Positions 6,193 to 13,909 of a stretch of 64,000 bases of DNA are shown here, one piece after another. The position numbers and the translations under genes were made by a program. The DNA comes from Thermoleophilia bacterium UBA2241 (GTDB lineage: Bacteria; Actinomycetota; Thermoleophilia; UBA2241), in the NCBI GenBank assembly GCA_002347645.1, contig DDYF01000027.1, positions 1 to 64,000 of the forward strand. Direction: 5' to 3'. Position 1 is the stretch's first letter. Every line of letters begins with the position of its first letter. The notes beneath the pieces are model-generated. The model made no database searches, was not told where the DNA came from, and was given only the letters and a program-made list of their open reading frames with translations.

Positions 6193-8817
6193 TCACCGCG
6201 ACGCTTCTTCCACGACGGCGTGCACCTCGGCCACGAACCGCTCAGCGAGTGCGCGCGAGGCGCGCTCGTCCGCGCCCTCCGCGTAGACGTGGAAGACCGG
6301 CTCGTCGGCGTCGGGCAACAGCTGCGACCATTCGTCTCCGCGCCGCATGGTGATCCCGTCGATGAGGCTGAGCTCGGCCGGGTCGCGCTCGCCTCCCGTG
6401 CCGCCGGCCTCGGGCTCGAGCACATCGTCGCCGTCGCCCACTCCCCCCGACGCCGCGAGACTCGCGCCCTCTGCCTCGACCATGCGTTGCAGGCGCTCGG
6501 TCGCGACGCGCATCACGGTGCCTTTGAGCGTCCAGGGACAGGGGACCGTGCGGTGCACCAGCGTGCTCGACGGGACGGCCGCGACGAGCTCCGACAACGG
6601 TTGTGCGTGCGGTGCGAGCAGCTCCAGAAGCTTGCCGAGGCTCATGACGGCGTCGAAGGCCGGAAGGAACTGCGGGAAGACGTAGCCGCCTCCCAGCGCG
6701 CCGGCGAAGACGACGCCATCCTCGGAAGCTGCCCGCGTGAACGCGGGCATCGACACCTTGCTGCGCACGACCTCGACGTCGAAGGGCTCGGCAAGGGCCT
6801 CCGCGAGGCGGGTCACGGTGAGGGGCAGCACGATGCGGGCCCCCTTCTGCGTCTGCTGCGCGACGAGCTGCAAGTAGAGCAGCAGCGTCTTCTCCGCCGT
6901 CACCTCCTCCCCGCTGTCGTCGACGACGAAGAGGCGATCCGCATCAGGCGAGATGACGAGTCCCATGTCCGCGCCCATGACGCCGACCAGCCGGCGGACC
7001 TCGGTGACGTTGTCGGCGAGCTCCTCGGCGCTGATGCTCGTGTACCGCTGGTCGGTAAAGGCGCGCACCGACAGCACCTCGGCGTTCAGGGCACCCAGGA
7101 TGTTGGGCAGGACCAGCGACGCCGCCGAGAACGAGTAATCGACCACCAGACGGTAGGAGCGGTTGCGGATGCGCTCGATGTCCCAGTTCCGCGTCAACCC
7201 GCGCACGTACGTCTCCATCGCGCGGTCCGGGAACTGGATCTCGCCGAACTCGCTGTAGAAGGCACGCCTGAAGTCCTGGCGCCCGTAGTACTTCTCGATG
7301 TCCTTCTGGCGCTTCTCGCTGATCGTCACGCCCGGCGGCTCGAAGACCTGGATCTGGACCATCTCCGGGTCCCAGGGCGAGATGCGTACGTGCATGCCGC
7401 CCTGCGTGTTGCCGTTCTTCACCTCGAAGCGGTTGATGGCGCTGCTCGCCACGCGGAGGTCGCGGACCACCACACCCGTCGAGTTGAGGCCGCAGATCAG
7501 CGCCCTCTTGAACACCCGTGACGCCGGGTGCGCGTCGCGGCTCGTCGTGACGCGGGCGCCCTTCGCCAGCGTGGTCCCGTAGGCCATGGCGAGCTTGAGC
7601 GCGAGCTCGGCCGTGATATCGACGTTGATGAGGCCGACGACGCCCTCCTTGCCGAACAGGTGCGACGTCCCGCGCGACTCCCAGATGATGCTCGAGTTGA
7701 TCTGCGCCCCCGATTCCACGCTCTTGAAGGGGTACACCTTGACGTCGGGTGCTATCGTTGCCCCCTCGCCGATGACGCACTCGTCGCCGAGCGCGACGCC
7801 CTCGCTCAGCGTGACGCCCGCCTTGATGTCGCAGTTCTTGCCGACGATCGAGCCCACCACCTTGCTGGCGGCGCCGATGTACGTGTTGGCGTCGACCACG
7901 CTGCGCCGCGTTTCGGCGTGCTCCTTGACCACCACGTTGCTGCCCAGTACGGAGTACGAGCCGACGCGCGCCTGGGGAGAGACCTTGGCGTAGTTGCCGA
8001 TGTACGCGGGCCCGGTGACGTTCTCCAGCGAGTCGAGGTTGATGTTCTCGCCGATGAAGATGCGCTGGTCCAGCTCTATGCCGGAGATGGCGGCATCGAG
8101 CTTGCCGTCGAGCACGTCACAGTTGGCCGCCAGGTACTGCTGCAGGCTGCCGATGTCCTGCCAGTACCCGTCCGCGACGTAGCCGTACAGCGGCGCGCCC
8201 ATATCGAAGAGCCTCGGGAAGAGGTCCTGGCTGAAGTCGAAGGGCACACCCGCTGGAATGTGGTCGAACACCTCCGGCTCGAGGACGTAGATACCGGTGT
8301 TCACCGTGTCGGAGAACACCTGCCCCCACGTCGGCTTCTCGAGGAAGCGCTCGATCCGGCCCTCGTCGTTCACGACGACGATCCCGAACTCGAGCGGGTT
8401 CTCCACGTGCTTGAGGGCGATGGTGGCCAGGGCTCCGCGCCGCTGGTGGAAGGCGACGACGTCGCGCAGGTCGAAGTCGGTCAGCGCGTCGCCCGAGATG
8501 ACGACGAACGTGTCGTCGCGCAGGTGGTCCTCGGCCAGCTTCACGCTGCCGGCCGTCCCGGCCGGCACGTGCTCGACCGAGTACTGCATGCGCACGCCAA
8601 GGGTGGAACCGTCGCCGAAGTAGTCTCGGATGATCTTCGGCAGGAAGGCGAGCGTGGCCACCGCCTCCTCGATCCCATGGCGCTTCAGAAGTTCGACGAT
8701 GTATTCCATGCAGGGCTTGCCCACCACCGGCACCATGGGCTTGGGCTGATTGCTCGTGAGCGGGCGCAGGCGGGTCCCTTCGCCGCCTGCCATGACGACT
8801 GCGCGCACCTGCCTCAC
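6193..8817 (-). CDS. mannose-1-phosphate guanylyltransferase / degenerate phosphomannomutase fusion
   Basis: An 874-residue fusion. Residues 1-235 are a nucleotidyltransferase with GGEGTRLRPLT near residue 12 and KPM. Residues 250-370 are left-handed beta-helix hexapeptide repeats. Residues 380-830 are phosphohexomutase-like. The first part should make GDP-mannose or a related NDP-sugar for glycans. The mutase part lacks the TASHNP phosphoserine loop (the region reads HVRISPWDP), has DADR where DGDGDR is expected, and lacks the GEMSGH and RPSGTEP loops, so mutase activity is doubtful. GTG 8817 is chosen because GGAGGG lies 4 nt upstream; GTG 8808 is the alternative. Confidence 0.85.
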   Translation of the reverse strand: MRQVRAVVMAGGEGTRLRPLTSNQPKPMVPVVGKPCMEYIVELLKRHGIEEAVATLAFLPKIIRDYFGDGSTLGVRMQYSVEHVPAGTAGSVKLAEDHLRDDTFVVISGDALTDFDLRDVVAFHQRRGALATIALKHVENPLEFGIVVVNDEGRIERFLEKPTWGQVFSDTVNTGIYVLEPEVFDHIPAGVPFDFSQDLFPRLFDMGAPLYGYVADGYWQDIGSLQQYLAANCDVLDGKLDAAISGIELDQRIFIGENINLDSLENVTGPAYIGNYAKVSPQARVGSYSVLGSNVVVKEHAETRRSVVDANTYIGAASKVVGSIVGKNCDIKAGVTLSEGVALGDECVIGEGATIAPDVKVYPFKSVESGAQINSSIIWESRGTSHLFGKEGVVGLINVDITAELALKLAMAYGTTLAKGARVTTSRDAHPASRVFKRALICGLNSTGVVVRDLRVASSAINRFEVKNGNTQGGMHVRISPWDPEMVQIQVFEPPGVTISEKRQKDIEKYYGRQDFRRAFYSEFGEIQFPDRAMETYVRGLTRNWDIERIRNRSYRLVVDYSFSAASLVLPNILGALNAEVLSVRAFTDQRYTSISAEELADNVTEVRRLVGVMGADMGLVISPDADRLFVVDDSGEEVTAEKTLLLYLQLVAQQTQKGARIVLPLTVTRLAEALAEPFDVEVVRSKVSMPAFTRAASEDGVVFAGALGGGYVFPQFLPAFDAVMSLGKLLELLAPHAQPLSELVAAVPSSTLVHRTVPCPWTLKGTVMRVATERLQRMVEAEGASLAASGGVGDGDDVLEPEAGGTGGERDPAELSLIDGITMRRGDEWSQLLPDADEPVFHVYAEGADERASRALAERFVAEVHAVVEEASR

Positions 8818-8962
8818 CTTCCCTCCGTTGACGGAGCCGCCTCGCCGCCACGACGAGCGATCCGCGGGACGTGCCGGAATCGTACCCGATAGGTCCAGGA
8901 GACGACAGGGCGGTGCCGGCGTGCCGTCTGCGCCGCCCCGTGGTGCGGCGTCGGGCGGCGGC

Positions 8963-9508
8963 CTATGCCGCCCTGATGCGGCGCAAGATCGCGATGGCTC
9001 GCGCCAGGTAGAGCAGCGCGGAGCCGATGTACAGCGTCGCCCCCACCGCGTAGAACGCCCAACCCAGCGTGCGCAGATCGATGATGAACCACTGGATCGC
9101 ACAGATGAGCACCAGGTTCGCGCCACGGCCCCATCGGCTGACCTGCGGGCCCTGATCGGTGAACTTGCGCACCGGCCCCGCCAAGACCAGCATGATGCCG
9201 TCGCGCACCAGCAGCGGCACCACCGCCCACCATGGGAGCGCGCCGAAGTACCAGAGCATCGCGAGCAGGGTGAAGAAGAAGACGCGGTCCACGACGGGAT
9301 CGACCCAACGGCCGAACTCGCTCTGCACGCCCATGCGGCGGGCGAGGATGCCGTCGGCGACGTCGCTCAAGGCCGCGAACAGCACGACCCAGGCCGTCGC
9401 GAACGACGCCCCCGGCGCATCGCGGGCGTAGAGCCCGACGATCAGGGGCAGCAGCAGCACCCGCAGGACGGTGATCGCGTTCGGGATGTTCTGCACGACG
9501 GGGTTCAT
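8963..9508 (-). CDS. CDP-alcohol phosphatidyltransferase
   Basis: A 181-residue integral membrane enzyme of phospholipid synthesis. It carries the full CDP-alcohol motif: D49, D52-G53, A56-R57, G66, D70 and D74. About six hydrophobic helices are visible, the first at residues 12-27. Phosphatidylglycerophosphate synthase (PgsA) and cardiolipin synthase-type members share this motif, and I cannot tell which alcohol is used. ATG start at 9508 with only a weak ribosome site. Immediately downstream of the tRNA-Pro region on the opposite strand. Confidence 0.87.
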   Translation of the reverse strand: MNPVVQNIPNAITVLRVLLLPLIVGLYARDAPGASFATAWVVLFAALSDVADGILARRMGVQSEFGRWVDPVVDRVFFFTLLAMLWYFGALPWWAVVPLLVRDGIMLVLAGPVRKFTDQGPQVSRWGRGANLVLICAIQWFIIDLRTLGWAFYAVGATLYIGSALLYLARAIAILRRIRAA

Positions 9509-9624
9509 GGACCGGCCAAGTGTATCGCACGGACGTGCCGAGTCCGCGGGCGATGCCTTGTGTTCACCGCCCGGCCCCCGTCCGCCGGAGGTGACCGGCG
9601 TACGGCGGTGGTGCCGCAGTGCTG

Positions 9625-9633
9625 TGCTACAAT
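9625..9633 (+). promoter_or_regulatory. extended -10 of the tRNA-Pro promoter
   Basis: TG at 9625-9626 followed by TACAAT at 9628-9633 is an extended -10 box placed about 12 nt before the mature tRNA 5' end. No convincing -35 box is seen. Confidence 0.45.
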
Positions 9634-9645
9634 CTCGGCTCCGGT

Positions 9646-9723
9646 CGGCGTGTGGCGCAGCCTGGTTAGCGCACTAGTCTGGGGGACTAGGGGTCGCCAG
9701 TTCAAATCTGGCCACGCCGACCA
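9646..9723 (+). tRNA. tRNA-Pro (anticodon GGG)
   Basis: A full cloverleaf can be folded. The acceptor stem is CGGCGTG (9646-9652) with CACGCCG (9713-9719). The D stem GCGC pairs with GCGC, and the anticodon stem CTAGT with ACTAG. The loop at 9679-9685 has anticodon GGG at 9681-9683. The T arm contains GTTCAAATC. Discriminator A and an encoded CCA (9721-9723) follow. It decodes CCC proline codons. Its 3' half is duplicated at 18779-18828, marking it as the attachment site of an integrated element; this left copy is the complete, functional one. Confidence 0.97.
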
Positions 9724-9726
9724 TTC
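9677..9726 (+). repeat. attL: 50-bp direct repeat in the tRNA-Pro 3' half
   Basis: Fifty bases from the anticodon stem through 3 nt past CCA are identical to 18779-18828. The identity breaks at A9676/C18778 and T9727/G18829. This is the left junction of the integrated element; the repeat keeps the host tRNA intact after integration. Confidence 0.92.
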
Positions 9727-9783
9727 TCTTTGCAGGGACTTTCCGTGTTGAACGCCCGTTCAGCGTGACCCCGAATAGCGGTC

Positions 9784-9803
9784 CCTGTCCCCCCACTGTC
9801 CCC
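9784..9803 (+). repeat. left pair of CTGTCCCC repeats, candidate integrase arm sites
   Basis: CTGTCCCC occurs at 9785-9792 and 9796-9803, an 11-bp pitch, between attL and the integrase stop codon. The same pair with the same 11-bp pitch is near attR (18631 and 18642), plus an inverted copy at 18674-18682. Placement on both sides of the core sites is what arm-type sites of a lambda-like integrase would show. Confidence 0.5.
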
Positions 9804-9809
9804 GGACTG

Positions 9810-11084
9810 CTATCGACCACCTCCCCGCTTGCTCGCGATGAGCCCCGCGACGCGGAGCGCTGTCAAGTCCTGCACGCGGCGTACCGTGTGCGTGTAGGTA
9901 CGGTCCGTCACGGCCGTATCGGCGTGCCCCAGGTGATCGGCCACGGCGCGCAGATGCTCGCCCGCCTCAAAGGCCGCGGTCGCCCAGGAGTGCCGCAGGC
10001 CGTGCACGTGCATCGGCGGCAGGCCGCTACCCTCGAGCACCTTGTGCATCGCGGCTGAGACCCAGCGCCGCGCCACCGGGACGCCGTGCCGCACCGGCCG
10101 CGTGAAGTACACCGTGTGAGTGAACATGTGTTCTTCGGCGTCCTCCCACGCGGGCCCGTAACGGAGCCGCTCACGACGCTGGGCGCGACGCCATTCCGCG
10201 AGCACGCCCAGCGTCGCCGGATCGAGGGCGAGCACGCGCCGGCCGCGTCGCGTCTTGGACACCTTGACCTCGAGCACGCCGCTCTCTTCGTCAAGGTCGG
10301 GCCAGCGGCAGGCGCAGGCTTCGCCGCGCCGCATGCCTGTCGTGGCGAGCAGGTACCAGAGAGAGCGCTGCATCGGGTCCGGCGCCATCGTGCGCGTATA
10401 GGTGTACTCGACACCGTTGCGGCGCTTGCGACGCTCCGTGATTGTGCGCTCCACGGTCAGCGTCGCGTCGACGTGATCGAGGAACGCGGCCACCTGGTCG
10501 ACCGTCCAGTGGGCCGGTTCGTCTTCGGCCGGTGGCCGCTCCGGCGAGATACCGGCCGCGGCGTTGCGCGACACGAGCTCCCACCGCTTCGCCTGCTCCA
10601 GAGACCCGTGCACGACGGTCGCCACGTTGTGCAGTGACGAGGAACCGAGCGCCGGCCGTTTGCCGTCCTTGCTCGGCTTCGCCAGGGCCATGTAGAGAGC
10701 CTCCACGTCGACCGGGCGCACGTCCTGCAAGGGCAGGGCGCCCAGCGCCGGCAGGATGTGCAGACGCGCCATGCTTTCGTAGAGCTCGTGCGTCGACTCG
10801 CGCACCGGCCGCCGTGGCCGCTCCAGCGTCCACGGAAGCCAACGGTTCACAAGGTAGTCGGCGTACGACTCGCGCGAGGGCTTCGCGTACGTGCCCGCCT
10901 CGCGCGCCTCGAGCTCCTTCCGCAAGGCCTCCGCCGCGGCTTTCTTCGTCCTGAAGCCGCCGCGCGTCGGCCGCTGCCTGTCGCCGGCTACCGTGCCCAG
11001 CTCGATGACGTACTCCCACCCGGCATCGTGCCATTCGGCGTCCTTGTTCTCGCGCCAACGGCGCTTACGGACGTGCCCGGTCAT
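9810..11084 (-). CDS. int: tyrosine-type site-specific integrase
   Basis: A 424-residue integrase that should insert and excise the element at tRNA-Pro. The N-terminal AP2-like arm-binding region (residues 1-65, with RGGFRTKKAAAEA) is followed by a SAM-like core-binding domain (70-190) and the catalytic domain. The active-site set is complete: Arg in TTGMRRGEA, Lys in VSKTRRGRR, His-x-x-Arg in HGLRHSWAT, His in LGHAD, and Tyr in TYTHT. It points toward attL and ends 84 bp from it, the usual position. ATG start overlaps the preceding gene's stop by 4 nt. Confidence 0.95.
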   Translation of the reverse strand: MTGHVRKRRWRENKDAEWHDAGWEYVIELGTVAGDRQRPTRGGFRTKKAAAEALRKELEAREAGTYAKPSRESYADYLVNRWLPWTLERPRRPVRESTHELYESMARLHILPALGALPLQDVRPVDVEALYMALAKPSKDGKRPALGSSSLHNVATVVHGSLEQAKRWELVSRNAAAGISPERPPAEDEPAHWTVDQVAAFLDHVDATLTVERTITERRKRRNGVEYTYTRTMAPDPMQRSLWYLLATTGMRRGEACACRWPDLDEESGVLEVKVSKTRRGRRVLALDPATLGVLAEWRRAQRRERLRYGPAWEDAEEHMFTHTVYFTRPVRHGVPVARRWVSAAMHKVLEGSGLPPMHVHGLRHSWATAAFEAGEHLRAVADHLGHADTAVTDRTYTHTVRRVQDLTALRVAGLIASKRGGGR

Positions 11085-11698
11085 CGCTTCGCCTCCTCAC
11101 TGCTCGCTCTGCCGCGGGCGCGCTTCATTCGCCGGTACACCTGGGAAATGCTCACGTGCAGTTCCTCCGATACCTCGGCTACCGCCGCAATACCCCTCAG
11201 GCCGCGCGCCAGAGCCGCCTCGTAGTGCTCAAGGGTCCGCTGGTCTGTCTCCGGGTCGCCCTTCGGCCCGCGCGGAACGGTCATCTTCGCGGGTTCGGCT
11301 ACACCGTCCAGCACGGCGCGCCATGACCCAGCATCCTTCGCCGCTCGCTCTCGGAAGAATCGCATGATGTTGCCGAGGCTGATCTGCCGCAGGACCTTGG
11401 AGCTGACCTCGGCGGGAAAGGGCTTGGACCACTTGCCCCAGTGGTAGTCGTGCTCCCACTCCCCTTGCGGAATCTCGACGGGTCGCCAGGGGTTCTCCAC
11501 AGGGATGCGCAGGCCCGTGAAGCAGAGTCGTCCGGAAACACCGCGGCCGAGCCGCACTGCGATAGGGCATGGCAAGTCCCCGCCGACGAGCGTTATCCAG
11601 CGCGCCTCGGGGTCATCAGCGTCTGAGTAGTTCGCTGGCACGCTGGCTAGATACTCGGGCAGATTGTCGTTCTGCTGCCGCTGGCCATCGGCGTCCAT
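11081..11698 (-). CDS. element protein of unknown function with C-terminal HTH
   Basis: A 205-residue protein I cannot assign. The last 55 residues (about ARGLRGIAAVAEVSEELHVS, then SQVYRRMKRAR) look like a helix-turn-helix of the sigma-r4/IclR kind that might bind DNA. The middle has a WxxP-rich segment with HDYHWGKWSKPFP. ATG 11698 is chosen because GGGAGG lies 5 nt upstream, in place of an ATG 60 nt earlier. It overlaps the integrase start by 4 nt (ATGA), so the two are probably co-expressed from the divergent promoter region at 11699-11837. Typical of regulators carried beside satellite integrases. Confidence 0.6.
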   Translation of the reverse strand: MDADGQRQQNDNLPEYLASVPANYSDADDPEARWITLVGGDLPCPIAVRLGRGVSGRLCFTGLRIPVENPWRPVEIPQGEWEHDYHWGKWSKPFPAEVSSKVLRQISLGNIMRFFRERAAKDAGSWRAVLDGVAEPAKMTVPRGPKGDPETDQRTLEHYEAALARGLRGIAAVAEVSEELHVSISQVYRRMKRARGRASSEEAKR

Positions 11699-11769
11699 CG
11701 TCCTCCCGTGATGCTGTCGCTGTCGCAAGGTTTGTTGGCGAGAAAAGTCGCGTCGCAATCAATTCGCGT

Positions 11770-11792
11770 GTTAGCTAACGTGCATCTTGCAC
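11770..11792. promoter_or_regulatory. candidate operator in the divergent regulatory region
   Basis: The 139-bp gap between the leftward integrase operon and rightward XRE gene is AT-rich for this DNA. It holds a perfect palindrome GTTAGCTAAC (11770-11779) directly followed by GTGCA-TCT-TGCAC (11780-11792). Such tandem symmetric sites between divergent genes are expected for binding by the adjacent XRE repressor. No strong -35/-10 pair could be fixed. Confidence 0.4.
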
Positions 11793-11837
11793 ATTGAACC
11801 ATGCGCCCTCATCGAAAGTCAACAGAAGGGAAGTCCG

Positions 11838-12044
11838 GTGTTCAGACTCACGATGGAACGGCAGCGCAGAGGCCTCAGCCAAAGCGCACTCAGCCGGCTC
11901 AGCGGCGTGCATCCGTCGGTGATCTCACAGCTCGAGGCCGGCAAGGTTCATCCGTACAGCGGCTGGAAGCGGCGTCTCGGCGAAGCGCTCGGCGTGCCCG
12001 GTGACGAGCTCTTCGAAAGGGTCGACGATGGCCAGACTACCTAG
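11838..12044 (+). CDS. XRE-family helix-turn-helix repressor of the element
   Basis: A 68-residue single-domain Cro/CI-type protein. The HTH runs through LSQSALSRLSGVHPSVISQL with a third helix KRRLGEALGV. GTG 11838 is preferred because AGAAGGGAAG ends 5 nt upstream; an ATG at 11787 has no such site. It lies divergent to the integrase operon and overlaps the Xis-like gene by 17 nt, a standard lysogeny-control layout. Probably represses one or both of the divergent promoters by binding the palindromes at 11770-11792. Confidence 0.82.
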   Translation: MFRLTMERQRRGLSQSALSRLSGVHPSVISQLEAGKVHPYSGWKRRLGEALGVPGDELFERVDDGQTT

Positions 12045-12234
12045 CGTCTTCGATCCCACGCGGCCGACAAACAGCGTGGAGGCCACGGCAGCCTACATCG
12101 GCGTGAGCCGTGGGCTCGCGTACGAGCTCGCGCGCTCCGGCGAGTGGCCAGCCCTGCGGGCAGGGACACGGCTTCTCGTCAAGACTGAGGCGTTTCTGCG
12201 GCTGCTGGACGCCGATCCCGCGCGGGAGTCCTGA
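12028..12234 (+). CDS. excisionase-family (Xis/MerR-like) DNA-binding protein
   Basis: A 68-residue protein with a winged-helix excisionase-type domain: SVEATAAYIGVSRGLAYEL, then GEWPALRAGTRLLVKTEAFLRLL. Such small proteins direct integrase toward excision or act as regulators in actinobacterial integrative elements. ATG 12028 has AAAGGG upstream and overlaps the end of the XRE gene; the next gene begins 2 nt after its stop. Being in the early rightward operon fits a recombination directionality factor, but a plain transcription factor is possible. Confidence 0.75.
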   Translation: MARLPSVFDPTRPTNSVEATAAYIGVSRGLAYELARSGEWPALRAGTRLLVKTEAFLRLLDADPARES

Positions 12235-12235
12235 C

Positions 12236-13117
12236 ATGGCGCGCGCCGGCTACATCCTCGTGGCGCACGACATCGGCGCCAGTGAGCCCGCACTGGAGCT
12301 TGACGAGCGGCTGTATCTGCCCGGTATCGGCTTGTTCACGCTCTGCCTCTGCTACTGCGACCGGCAACTGACGGACGGCCGCATTCCACGCCGTGCCCTG
12401 CGCGTGATCGCGCCGGGAGTCGACTGCGGCGAAGTCCTGGCCGAACTCGAGCGCGTCGGCTTTGTGGAGTCCACCGTCGACGGCCTGGTGGTCCCCGGCT
12501 ATCTCGACTGGCAACGCAGCCGCGAAGAGGTCGAAGCGGCGGCCGAGAAAGCACGCAGAGCATCGCGCTCCCGGTGGGACGCTGCAACAAGCAATGCATC
12601 GAGCAATGCAACAAGCAATGCATCGAGCAATGCAGGGAGCACTGCTACCCGCAATGCTACTGAAGAATGCCTAAGAGCTATAAGAGCTAGCGAGCTAGAA
12701 GAGCTAGAAGACTCTCCCTCACCGGCTGACGCCGATGAGGACGTTCCTGCTGTGGATAACTCCGAGCAGGACGACGGCTTCGCCGCCTTCTGGGCTGCCT
12801 ACCCGCGCAAAGTCGGCCGGGCGGACGCCCTCAAGCGCTGGCGTCACCTGGCCGCGACGGATCGCGAAGACGCGACCGCCGCCGCCGCAAACCTCGCCGC
12901 GTGGCAACTCGACTCAGGCACCGAGTTGAAGTACATCCCGTACCCGGCCACGTTCATCGGCCCGAAGCGCACGTTTGACGACTGGCGCGACGGGCCGGCC
13001 GACGGCTACGGCGCCGCGAGCGTCGCCCACGATCCCGAGTGTCCGCACTGTGGCATGACGTTGTGCTGGCACGAAGACGGCAACCTGCACTGCCCCGAAC
13101 ACGGGCCAGTCTCCTGA
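12236..13117 (+). CDS. putative replication initiator with internal iteron-like repeats
   Basis: A 293-residue protein. Residues 1-95 look like a winged-helix replication-protein N-terminus (ERLYLPGIGLFTLCLCY, VIAPGVDCGEVLAELERVGF). Residues 115-145 are a Ser-Asn-Ala-x four-residue repeat. Residues about 180-250 hold the phage replication-protein segment FAAFWAAYPRKVGRADALKRW with PATFIGPKRTFDDW. The C-terminus has a zinc-ribbon-like CPHCG...CWHED...CPEHG. The repeat-coding DNA (12583-12706) forms iterons, as in lambda gene O where the origin is within the gene. Assignment as replication initiator is from segment resemblance and layout, so moderate. Confidence 0.65.
   Translation: MARAGYILVAHDIGASEPALELDERLYLPGIGLFTLCLCYCDRQLTDGRIPRRALRVIAPGVDCGEVLAELERVGFVESTVDGLVVPGYLDWQRSREEVEAAAEKARRASRSRWDAATSNASSNATSNASSNAGSTATRNATEECLRAIRASELEELEDSPSPADADEDVPAVDNSEQDDGFAAFWAAYPRKVGRADALKRWRHLAATDREDATAAAANLAAWQLDSGTELKYIPYPATFIGPKRTFDDWRDGPADGYGAASVAHDPECPHCGMTLCWHEDGNLHCPEHGPVS
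12583..12657 (+). repeat. 12-bp-pitch iteron array, candidate origin
   Basis: GCAATGC recurs at 12591, 12603, 12615, 12627 and 12651, with GCACTGC at 12639: six copies at exactly 12-bp pitch. Within this, a 24-bp unit is perfectly duplicated (12583-12606 and 12607-12630). The array lies inside the replication-initiator-like gene and encodes a Ser-Asn-Ala-x repeat. Confidence 0.7.
12675..12706 (+). repeat. GAGCTA repeats next to the iterons, possible unwinding region
   Basis: GAGCTA occurs at 12675, 12684, 12692 and 12701 (9, 8 and 9-bp steps) in an A/T-richer patch directly after the iterons. Several copies contain CTAG, a tetramer that is generally scarce. It could be a second protein-binding series or the melting region of an origin. 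Confidence 0.45.
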
Positions 13118-13169
13118 TGACTGTCCCGTACCCACGCCCACCCCATCCCGACACGGAGGCTGACCCTTC

Positions 13170-13508
13170 ATGAGTACGCACACCTGCCCCCTGTTCGACC
13201 CGGCGCACGGTCTCAAGTCTCAGCGCCTCGCGCACTACCTCGAGCGTGAGCCCGTCCTCTTCCACCAGATCGACGGCTTCAACCCGCCGTCGTGCCCCGT
13301 TCCGGACACCTATGACGACGACGGCGACGAGCTTTTCTGCGGCCACACATACGAGCTGATGAGCGGCGGGCCGGCCGTCCGCGTCCTCATCACCGACGGC
13401 ACGGACCGCGAGGTAGCCGTCCGGTTGCTCCGCAAGATGGTCGATTGGCTCGAGAGAGAGCCCGACCTCGTGTACGGCGCGCCCGACGATCCCGACGTCC
13501 CGTTCTGA
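13170..13508 (+). CDS. element hypothetical protein, 112 residues
   Basis: An acidic 112-residue protein with no family I recognise. It contains cysteines at CPLF, SCPVP and FCGHTYEL that are not in an obvious zinc pattern. A helical C-terminal half reads REVAVRLLRKMVDWLEREPD. It sits between the replication-like gene and the capsid genes. Its stop overlaps the start of the following gene by one base, suggesting coupled expression. ATG 13170 has GGAGG about 11 nt upstream, slightly far. Confidence 0.6.
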   Translation: MSTHTCPLFDPAHGLKSQRLAHYLEREPVLFHQIDGFNPPSCPVPDTYDDDGDELFCGHTYELMSGGPAVRVLITDGTDREVAVRLLRKMVDWLEREPDLVYGAPDDPDVPF

Positions 13509-13867
13509 TGGATACCGATCCCATGACCACTCACACCCCCACCCCCGCCCCCGACCCCGTGACCCGCGCCGCCGCCCTGGCCCTCGAGCTTCGCGCCGCC
13601 GGCAGCGACTTCGTCGCCGCCATGCTCGAGGCCGGCGCCGCCGCCAAGACGCTCGCCAAGCTCGACGGCGAGTACAACGCGGCCTGCGCCGCCGCCGACA
13701 TCGCCCGTGACGTCGCCCCACCGGCCCGCGAGCTTGCCGCCGAGGTCGCCCTTGCCGCACTCGCAAGCTTGCGCCCGTTCGTCAACTATGTGCCGGCCGA
13801 CTCCGGCCGCCTGAGTGCCGAGGCCCTGCGGCGCTTCGGCACTCGCCGCGAGGTCGAGGTCGCGTGA
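13508..13867 (+). CDS. element hypothetical protein, alanine-rich
   Basis: A 119-residue alanine-rich protein. After a Thr/Pro-rich N-terminal stretch it is almost wholly helical (residues 20-85), compatible with a small coiled-coil or oligomer. No family is recognised. The ATG at 13508 overlaps the preceding stop (TGATG), arguing for translational coupling; ATG 13523 is an alternative. Part of the rightward operon of the element. Confidence 0.55.
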   Translation: MDTDPMTTHTPTPAPDPVTRAAALALELRAAGSDFVAAMLEAGAAAKTLAKLDGEYNAACAAADIARDVAPPARELAAEVALAALASLRPFVNYVPADSGRLSAEALRRFGTRREVEVA

Positions 13868-13909
13868 GCCGCCGCCTCAACCTCACACCGAGACGAGAAG
13901 GGAGCACGC

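Noticed and set aside
8818..9126. Longer N-terminus for the mannose-1-phosphate guanylyltransferase fusion
   Set aside because: The extra residues overlap the CDP-alcohol transferase gene in another frame and precede the conserved RAVVMAGGEGTR start, which has its own ribosome site.
12583..12634. Possible CRISPR array
   Set aside because: The repeats are 12/24 bp with no unique spacers, lie inside a coding gene in frame, and no cas genes are present.
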